Shown here piece after piece: positions 1 to 5,470 of a stretch of DNA of 13,769 nt. Made by a program: the position numbers and the translations under genes. Position 1 is the stretch's first letter. The number at the start of each line of letters is the position of its first letter. Under the pieces are notes generated by a model. That model was not told the origin of the DNA and did not search any database. It was given only the letters and a program-made list of their open reading frames with translations. Source of the stretch: Flavobacteriales bacterium (GTDB taxonomy: Bacteria > Bacteroidota > Bacteroidia > Flavobacteriales_D > Sanyastnellaceae); assembly GCA_015660615.1 (NCBI GenBank), contig DQKQ01000068.1, positions 1 through 13,769 of the forward strand, written 5' to 3'.

Positions 1-1667
1 AAAGTTTTAGGTGAATCATCACCATCTTCTGAAGGAATTACCTTAATAGATAATTCAATTAGAGCATTCTTTACATTTTTTCGCAAATGAAAAAGCAAAT
101 CCGTGCGCTCATCATTAAGCTGCACTTCCTGCAGCGCATTTAGTACATTAAAAATTACAACATTGCCCTTCAACTCAAGCTCACACATTGTTAATGTAGA
201 AACTAAACTAACCCTCTTCGACTTTTTATGAATATCGATAAACAGATCCCATGCCGCCTTAATCTTTTCGATGGTAACCTCCTCCTTCCAAGACTCATCG
301 ACCTCATTCTCTTTATTATCAATATCTGATTTTCTCGTTTCTGAGAGACTCTTTGATTTCCCAGCCAACTTCACTCCCCCACCACGCAATTTTCCCGACA
401 CAACTTTCTTAGCTACAGGGACCGGAGAAATCTCTTGGGGATTTGCTGGTTCTGGGGCAGGAGCAGGAGTTGGTATTCCTGATGAAACCGCTTGCTTAGC
501 TATAGGCTTAGGCTTAGGCTTTTCCTTTACCTCAACAACACCAGTTAAATCAGGTGGAATTAATTCGTTAAAGCTTTTTTTTTTCTCCACCGATGGTAGA
601 GGATTTTCCGAGGAGGTTTTTAATGAGCAAATCTTCATGACTGCAAGCTCAACTAAAAGTCGCTGATGCTGGCTTGTCCTATATTGTGTGTCAGCTTCAT
701 TCGTTATTGAAAGAGCATCAACTATAAAATGTAAGTCGGCTATAGAAGCTTGCTCTGAGAACTTCGTTTTCACTTCGGGGGTTGCCTCCATCAATTTAAG
801 TGTTCGCGGGTCACGACATACCATCAAGCTACGCAAGTGATTACCTAACCCGGAAAGAAAATGGTGAGCATCAAAACCCCTAGCTAAGACACTATCAAAC
901 AACAACAAAGAATCCGGAATATTTGCATTTAAAGCAAAGTCAACTATTTCAAAATAAGTATCGTGATCAAGCACATGCAACTGCTCAGTAACGATATCAT
1001 ATGTGAGCTCTTTACCCGCAAAGGCAATAAGTTGATCAAACATACTTAGGGCATCTCGTAGAGCTCCGTCAGCTTTAGCAGCAATAACATGCAATGCCTC
1101 AGGTGTTGTTTTCACCCCTTCTTTGACAGCAATTTCCTGAAGACTAGACACAATATCAGGAACAGTAATTCTATGAAAATCGAAAATCTGACAACGAGAT
1201 AGAATAGTTGGTAAGATCTTGTGCTTTTCTGTTGTAGCAAGAATAAACACAGCATGAGGAGGTGGCTCTTCTAATGTCTTAAGAAAAGCATTAAAAGCAG
1301 CCTGACTGAGCATATGAACCTCATCGATTATATACACCTTATAGACTCCGTGTTGAGGTGGTATTCTAACTTGCTCAACAATACTTCTAATATCCTCAAC
1401 CTTATTATTAGATGCAGCGTCAAGTTCGAAAACATTGAAAGCCATAGCATCATCATCCGGTTCAAAACCATTAATTGCTCTTGCAAAAATCCGAGCACAG
1501 GTTGTTTTACCAACTCCTCGGGGACCACAGAATAAATAAGCTTGAGCAATTGTGCCTGAAGAAATTGCTTTTTGAAGAGTTTGAGTAATCCCTGATTGCC
1601 CCACAACAGAATCCCAATCCTGCGGTCTATATTTCCTTGCGGAGACTAAATAATTGTTCTCACTCAT
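1..1667 (-). CDS. dnaX: DNA polymerase III subunit gamma/tau (3' end cut off by window edge)
   Basis: Clamp-loader ATPase subunit that loads the beta sliding clamp and, as full-length tau, couples polymerase and helicase. The reading frame is open from the ATG at 1667 to base 1, about 555 codons, with no stop in the window. Visible parts are an N-terminus MSENNYLVSARKYRPQ, Walker A GPRGVGKT (residues 48-55), Walker B DEVH (115-118), the sensor motif SRC (157-159) and the LEEPP segment (132-136). A helical domain III ends near residue 360. A Lys/Pro-rich linker (KEKPKPKP) follows, then the start of the tau C-terminal domain. The four-cysteine zinc module normally found between Walker A and ELDAASNN is absent; residues 66-76 read as an acidic loop. 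An A10 run at codons 362-365 may give a short gamma form. The gene is divergent from rpsF. I saw no convincing -7 box for it. Confidence 0.97.
   Translation of the reverse strand, partial: MSENNYLVSARKYRPQDWDSVVGQSGITQTLQKAISSGTIAQAYLFCGPRGVGKTTCARIFARAINGFEPDDDAMAFNVFELDAASNNKVEDIRSIVEQVRIPPQHGVYKVYIIDEVHMLSQAAFNAFLKTLEEPPPHAVFILATTEKHKILPTILSRCQIFDFHRITVPDIVSSLQEIAVKEGVKTTPEALHVIAAKADGALRDALSMFDQLIAFAGKELTYDIVTEQLHVLDHDTYFEIVDFALNANIPDSLLLFDSVLARGFDAHHFLSGLGNHLRSLMVCRDPRTLKLMEATPEVKTKFSEQASIADLHFIVDALSITNEADTQYRTSQHQRLLVELAVMKICSLKTSSENPLPSVEKKKSFNELIPPDLTGVVEVKEKPKPKPIAKQAVSSGIPTPAPAPEPANPQEISPVPVAKKVVSGKLRGGGVKLAGKSKSLSETRKSDIDNKENEVDESWKEEVTIEKIKAAWDLFIDIHKKSKRVSLVSTLTMCELELKGNVVIFNVLNALQEVQLNDERTDLLFHLRKNVKNALIELSIKVIPSEDGDDSPKT
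575..584 (-). other. A10 slippery tract in dnaX (candidate gamma-form frameshift or transcriptional slippage site)
   Basis: On the coding strand the zero frame reads GAG AAA AAA AAA AGC, a run of ten A starting at codon 362. Adding one A (or a -1 ribosomal shift) gives AAG CTT TAA, a stop three codons on. Losing one A (or a +1 shift) gives GCT TTA ACG AAT TAA, also an early stop. The truncated proteins would be roughly 366-369 residues and would end where domain III passes into the linker, which is the layout of gamma versus tau. Programmed -1 shifting in E. coli dnaX and transcriptional slippage on an A-run in Thermus dnaX are known precedents. A GGTGGAG lies directly upstream. I see no strong downstream stem-loop. 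That the site works is inference. Confidence 0.55.
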
Positions 1668-1729
1668 ACTGCGAATATCGGGGGCATTTTATGATTGTGC
1701 AAAGTGAGTTTTACACATTCTTTATATGA

Positions 1730-1741
1730 CCTTTGCAAAGG
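1730..1741. promoter_or_regulatory. 12-bp perfect palindrome between dnaX and rpsF
   Basis: CCTTTGCAAAGG is a perfect palindrome in the 155-base gap between the divergent dnaX and rpsF starts. It lies about 25 bases upstream of the -33 box proposed for rpsF and about 60 bases upstream of the dnaX start. It could be an operator for either gene or chance. No regulator is suggested by the sequence. Confidence 0.25.
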
Positions 1742-1766
1742 ACCTAAATGATTTGCATTAAAACCC

Positions 1767-1797
1767 TTGCGTTTCCTTTATACATATCGTACTTTTG
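1767..1797 (+). promoter_or_regulatory. Bacteroidota-type promoter of the rpsF-rpsR-rplI operon
   Basis: TTG at 1767-1769 (-33 box) and TACTTTTG at 1790-1797, an exact match to the TAnnTTTG -7 box, are separated by 20 bases. Transcription would start near 1802-1805. That leaves only a few bases before the ATG at 1811 but about 20 before the ATG at 1823, which supports the later start for rpsF. Confidence 0.7.
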
Positions 1798-1822
1798 CGC
1801 CCCATTTTAAATGAATAAAAGA

Positions 1823-2203
1823 ATGAATCGTTACGAAACTGTTTTCATTATGACTCCCGTGTTATCTGCTGAGCAGGTGGCGGAAACAGTAAAGAAGTAC
1901 CGTGCAAGTATCACCAGCAATGGTGGTAAAATTGTCCATGAGGACGCATGGGGACTGAAGAAACTCGCTTACCCAATTCAGAAGAAGACATCAGGCTTCT
2001 ATCATCTGATTGAGTGGGAAGCTGCAGGAACTGCTGTCTTACCCTTCGAAACTGAATTCCGTCGCGATGAGAGAATCATGAGATTCCTCACTACTGCTAT
2101 GGATAAGCATCACATTACGTACGCGCAATCTCGCCGCGACAAGTCTAACCGCAAAGAAGAAGCTCCAGCAAAGGAAGAGGCTTCTACTGAAGAAAAAGCT
2201 TAA
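1823..2203 (+). CDS. rpsF: 30S ribosomal protein S6
   Basis: Small-subunit ribosomal protein that pairs with S18 on the platform of the 30S subunit. The product begins MNRYETVFIMTPVLS, the usual S6 opening. It continues with the conserved WGLKKLAYPIQKK segment, then FYHLIEW and a FRRDERIMRFL strand, and ends in a charged tail rich in Lys, Glu and Ala. The length is 126 residues from this start. An in-frame ATG at 1811 would add MNKR. I prefer 1823 because S6 proteins normally begin one or two residues before [RH]YE and because of the position of the promoter. No Shine-Dalgarno sequence is seen, as is common in Bacteroidota. First gene of a three-gene operon, 12 bases before rpsR. The order S6-S18-L9 is widely conserved. 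Confidence 0.95.
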   Translation: MNRYETVFIMTPVLSAEQVAETVKKYRASITSNGGKIVHEDAWGLKKLAYPIQKKTSGFYHLIEWEAAGTAVLPFETEFRRDERIMRFLTTAMDKHHITYAQSRRDKSNRKEEAPAKEEASTEEKA

Positions 2204-2215
2204 AGAACTGAAATC

Positions 2216-2479
2216 ATGGCAGATAAAAAAGTACGTTACCTGAAATCTATCGAAATCGACACTAAAGCAGATCGTTACTGTCGATTCCGCAAAAAAGGAT
2301 TTAAGTACATTGATTACAAGGATGCAGACTTCCTTCTAATGCTTTGTAACCCTCAAGGTAAAATTTTACCACGTCGTTTAACCGGAACAAGCTTAAAGTA
2401 CCAACGCAAAGCATCTCAGGCAATTAAAAAAGCCCGTCACCTTGCATTGATGCCTTACGTAGCTGACAACCTCCATTAA
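2216..2479 (+). CDS. rpsR: 30S ribosomal protein S18
   Basis: Small, basic 30S protein of 87 residues that binds next to S6. The family core is plain: YCRFRKKGFKYIDYKD, then the LPRRLTGTSLKYQRK segment that contacts rRNA, then QAIKKARHLALMPYV at the C-terminus. Its single start, 12 bases after rpsF, and the 12-base gap to rplI fit co-transcription from the promoter upstream of rpsF. Nothing is unusual in length or key residues. Confidence 0.97.
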   Translation: MADKKVRYLKSIEIDTKADRYCRFRKKGFKYIDYKDADFLLMLCNPQGKILPRRLTGTSLKYQRKASQAIKKARHLALMPYVADNLH

Positions 2480-2491
2480 GAACTAAACGTC

Positions 2492-2938
2492 ATGCACATT
2501 ATCCTTAAAGAAGACATCGATAAAGTCGGTAACAAAAATGACATCGTTTCTGTCAAAACTGGATACGCACGTAATTTCCTAATTCCACAAGGAAAGGCAA
2601 TTTGTGCAACTGAGTCAGCCAGAAAAGTTGTTGCTGAAGATGTTAGACAACAATCTCACAAAGCTGCTAAAGCACTAGAAGCTGCTAATAGCATAGTTGA
2701 AAATCTTAACAAACTAACTGTTAAGATTGGTGCTAAAGCTGGTGAGACTGGTAAGATATTTGGTTCTGTAAACAGCATCCAATTGGCTGAAGCAATTCAA
2801 GCTGCTGGATTTGATATTGAAAGAAAGCAAATTATTTTATCTAACGATGCTATTAAAGAACTAGGAAGTTACGAAGCAAAAATAAAAGTCTACAAAGACA
2901 CTTTTGCAACCGTTAAGTTTGATGTAGTATCTGAGTAA
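2492..2938 (+). CDS. rplI: 50S ribosomal protein L9
   Basis: Large-subunit protein of 148 residues that bridges from 23S rRNA away from the ribosome body. The N-terminal rRNA-binding domain (about 1-45) carries KEDIDKVGNKNDIVSVKTGYARNFLIPQGKA in pieces typical of the family, including the GYARNFLIP signature. A long connecting helix (about 46-78) precedes the C-terminal domain, which contains GKIFGSVN (about 87-94) and KYKDTFATVKFDV-like end strands. Last gene of the ribosomal operon, followed 22 bases later by a strong rho-independent terminator. Confidence 0.97.
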   Translation: MHIILKEDIDKVGNKNDIVSVKTGYARNFLIPQGKAICATESARKVVAEDVRQQSHKAAKALEAANSIVENLNKLTVKIGAKAGETGKIFGSVNSIQLAEAIQAAGFDIERKQIILSNDAIKELGSYEAKIKVYKDTFATVKFDVVSE

Positions 2939-2960
2939 TCACTACACATTATAAAATATT

Positions 2961-2990
2961 AAAAAGGCTCGTTCACGCGAGCCTTTTTTT
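2961..2990 (+). terminator. Rho-independent terminator of the rpsF-rpsR-rplI operon
   Basis: Stem GGCTCG (2966-2971) pairs with CGAGCC (2978-2983) around a six-base loop. The flanking A5 and T7 runs lengthen it to 11 base pairs, and the T7 tract serves as the U-tail. It starts 22 bases after the rplI stop codon. The end of its T-run overlaps the proposed -33 box of uvrB. Confidence 0.9.
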
Positions 2991-3022
2991 GGTCTAAACT
3001 AGTTTCTAGAGACATATCTTTG
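2988..3022 (+). promoter_or_regulatory. uvrB promoter, with -33 box formed by the terminator T-tract
   Basis: TATCTTTG at 3015-3022 matches TAnnTTTG exactly. TTTG at 2988-2991, the last bases of the terminator T-run plus one G, lies 23 bases upstream, at the long end of the usual spacing. The ATG of uvrB is at 3028, so the transcript would have a leader of only a few bases or none. Confidence 0.55.
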
Positions 3023-3027
3023 AAAAG

Positions 3028-5019
3028 ATGCCAGACTTCGAATTAATTAGCGACTACACACCTCAAGGAGATCAAGGGGAGGCTATAAAACAATTAGTCA
3101 GCGGGGTGAATGATGGCACTAAACATCAGGTTTTACTTGGAGTTACTGGATCTGGGAAGACGTTTACGATTGCGAATATGATCGCTCAGACTAAGCGACC
3201 AACTTTAGTTTTATCACACAACAAAACCCTTGCGGCCCAACTTTATAGCGAGTTTAAAGGATTTTTTCCAAACAACCAAGTCGAATATTTCGTTAGTTAT
3301 TATGACTACTACCAACCAGAAGCCTTCCTGCCTGCTTCTAACACATATATAGAGAAAGACCTACAGATTAATGAGGAGCTTGAGAAACTGAGATTGAGTA
3401 CGACATCTGCTTTACTGAGTGGCAGAAGGGATGTTATAGTTGTTGCCAGTATAAGTTGCATTTACGGGATTGGAAACCCTGTTGAATTTCACAAGAGTGT
3501 AATTACTCTGAAAGCTGGCATGAAAATCACTAGAAACGCTCTCTTGCACAAGTTAGTTTCGAGTTTATACAGCAGATCTCAGCTCGAGTTAACAAGAGGA
3601 ACATTTAGGGTTCAGGGAGATACCGTTGATGTTTTCCTTGCATATGCTGATCATGCTCTTAGGATTTCTTTTTGGGGTGATGAGATTGAGACTTTGCATA
3701 CTATAGACCCCGAATCTGGCACGCGACTACATGGTTTCGAAAAGTTCCTGGTTTATCCTGCAAATTTATTTGTGAGTAGTAAGGACAATACTGATTCGTC
3801 TGTGTGGTCTATTCAACAAGATTTAGAAAAGCAGAAGAAGTATTTGACTGACAACATGCTTCTTTCTGAAGCCAAAAGATTAGAAGAACGAACCCTCTAC
3901 GACCTTGAGATGATTAAAGAACTGGGCTATTGTTCCGGCATTGAGAATTACTCACGGTATTTTGACAAACGCAATCCTGGAGAACGTCCCTTTTGTCTAC
4001 TAGACTATTTCGACGATGACTTTTTACTTGTTGTAGATGAAAGTCACGTAACACTACCACAAGTTGGAGCAATGTATGGCGGAGATCGCTCGAGGAAGGT
4101 AAACTTAGTAGAACACGGTTTTCGCCTACCCTCAGCTTTAGATAATAGGCCACTTACGGCAGAAGAATTTACTGAGATGCTCAACCAAGCCATTTACGTG
4201 AGTGCAACACCAGCCGATTTGGAATTAGAACGAGCTGAAGGAATAATTGTTGAGCAGGTTATCAGGCCAACTGGGCTTTTAGACCCACCTATAGAAGTCA
4301 GACCATGCACACATCAAGTAGATGATTTGGTGGAGGAAATTCGCAAAGTGATCGCAATGAACGACAGAGTTCTCGTGACAACTTTAACAAAGCGTATGGC
4401 TGAAGAGTTGTCTAAATATCTTGAAAAAATTAATATTTCTACTCGCTACATACACTCCGAGGTTAAGACTCTTGATAGAGTGGCTATTTTACAGGACTTA
4501 AGGGATGGAGTTTTTGACGTTTTAGTGGGAGTTAACCTTCTACGTGAGGGATTAGATTTACCTGAAGTTTCTCTCGTAGCAATAATGGATGCTGATAAAG
4601 AAGGGTTTTTGCGTAGCGTTCGTTCTTTAACCCAAACTGCAGGTCGTGCAGCTCGTAATGTAAATGGCCGTGTAATTATGTACGCTGACAAAGTGACGAA
4701 AAGCATGCAGATTACGATTGACGAAACTTCTAGGAGAAGGATTAAGCAAGAAAAATACAATGAACTGAACGGTTTAAGTCCAAAGCAAATTAAACGATCA
4801 GCAGGCAGAGCAAACCTTGCCGCGGAACCAAAACCTACACTTTCGAAACAAACTTCAGACCCAGTACTTCTATCCATGTCTATTGAGCAGTTAAATAAAC
4901 AAGCAGAAATAGCTAAGCGCTCGATGGATAAAGCCGCTAAAGAATTAGACTTCATGGAAGCGGCGAGACTTCGAGATGAGTTCTTTACAATAAAAAATCT
5001 TTTAGAAGTTAAAGGGTAG
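3028..5019 (+). CDS. uvrB: Excinuclease ABC subunit UvrB
   Basis: Damage-verifying helicase-like subunit of nucleotide excision repair; UvrA loads it and UvrC then incises. At 663 residues it has normal length. Domains in order: Walker A GVTGSGKT (38-45); the damage-probing beta-hairpin from YYDYYQPEAF (91-100) through about 116; Walker B-type DESH (337-340); VSATP (391-395); motif V/VI including NLLREGLDLPEV (503-514) and QTAGRAARN (536-544); and a C-terminal UVR domain (about 623-658, EAARLRDE) that contacts UvrC. Residue 531 is Val where Glu or His is more usual; the arginines of motif VI are intact. The gene has its own promoter overlapping the rplI terminator and almost no leader. The lipoprotein gene downstream follows after 29 bases, so read-through is possible. 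Confidence 0.98.
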   Translation: MPDFELISDYTPQGDQGEAIKQLVSGVNDGTKHQVLLGVTGSGKTFTIANMIAQTKRPTLVLSHNKTLAAQLYSEFKGFFPNNQVEYFVSYYDYYQPEAFLPASNTYIEKDLQINEELEKLRLSTTSALLSGRRDVIVVASISCIYGIGNPVEFHKSVITLKAGMKITRNALLHKLVSSLYSRSQLELTRGTFRVQGDTVDVFLAYADHALRISFWGDEIETLHTIDPESGTRLHGFEKFLVYPANLFVSSKDNTDSSVWSIQQDLEKQKKYLTDNMLLSEAKRLEERTLYDLEMIKELGYCSGIENYSRYFDKRNPGERPFCLLDYFDDDFLLVVDESHVTLPQVGAMYGGDRSRKVNLVEHGFRLPSALDNRPLTAEEFTEMLNQAIYVSATPADLELERAEGIIVEQVIRPTGLLDPPIEVRPCTHQVDDLVEEIRKVIAMNDRVLVTTLTKRMAEELSKYLEKINISTRYIHSEVKTLDRVAILQDLRDGVFDVLVGVNLLREGLDLPEVSLVAIMDADKEGFLRSVRSLTQTAGRAARNVNGRVIMYADKVTKSMQITIDETSRRRIKQEKYNELNGLSPKQIKRSAGRANLAAEPKPTLSKQTSDPVLLSMSIEQLNKQAEIAKRSMDKAAKELDFMEAARLRDEFFTIKNLLEVKG

Positions 5020-5048
5020 CAATAAGAAAAGCATTAGTAGATTGCAAC

Positions 5049-5450
5049 ATGAAAAATATATTTTGCATTCTAATAGTAACATCTTTACTATTTACTTTGG
5101 GATGTAAAACAGAAGCAGTTGTAGATGTAACTGAGGATTCACAAGAGTTTATGTCAACCGTATTCACGTTCAAAGACGTAAAGATTAAGGGTGACACATT
5201 GATTGTTAATGTTCAATACTCCGGTGGATGCGGAGATCACAAATTCGAGATTAAACAAAATGGCTTTTTAATGAAGAGCCTCCCGCCCAAGCAGCCAGTA
5301 CAAATAATCCACTTAAGCACGGTCGACCAGTGTAGATCGCTAATAAATGAAGACTTAAAATTCGACATCAGCAGCTTTCGTGGTACTCCTCACGGAACTA
5401 CCGTTTTACTTTTAAAAAATTGGACCCCAGATATTATCTATAGTTATTAA
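5049..5450 (+). CDS. Small predicted lipoprotein of unknown function
   Basis: I do not recognise a named family. The 133-residue product starts with a short basic end (MKNIF), a hydrophobic stretch to residue 18 and a cysteine at 19 in TLGCK. This is a somewhat loose lipobox (Thr at -3), pointing to a lipid-anchored envelope protein. The mature part is beta-rich in appearance, with VKIKGDTLIVNVQYSGGCGDHKFEI (about 44-68, given here as its key stretch) and a second cysteine in DQCRSLI (about 93-99). The two cysteines at 61 and 95 could form a disulfide. The gene lies 29 bases after uvrB and 20 bases before the ATG of the secreted protease, so it may share a transcript with either. Function is not inferred. 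Confidence 0.75.
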   Translation: MKNIFCILIVTSLLFTLGCKTEAVVDVTEDSQEFMSTVFTFKDVKIKGDTLIVNVQYSGGCGDHKFEIKQNGFLMKSLPPKQPVQIIHLSTVDQCRSLINEDLKFDISSFRGTPHGTTVLLLKNWTPDIIYSY

Positions 5451-5470
5451 ACCTGTTATTGAAAACCTAC

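Noticed and set aside
501..525. TTAGGC-like short tandem repeat
   Set aside because: It simply encodes the Lys-Pro repeats of the DnaX linker on the other strand; not a telomeric or regulatory repeat.
271..666. 131-codon open frame on the plus strand
   Set aside because: It lies wholly antisense to dnaX, whose protein motifs and frame continue across it; the product is low in complexity and unlike any family I know.
1..1667. dnaX as a broken gene because of the A10 run and missing cysteines
   Set aside because: The frame is open throughout and all ATPase motifs are present; the run is in frame.
1668..1730. Promoter for dnaX on the minus strand (TCACTTTG)
   Set aside because: The A of TAnnTTTG is missing and no TTG lies at a proper distance, so I did not list it.
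4446..4955. 169-codon open frame on the minus strand
   Set aside because: It is the antisense shadow of the conserved uvrB C-terminal half.
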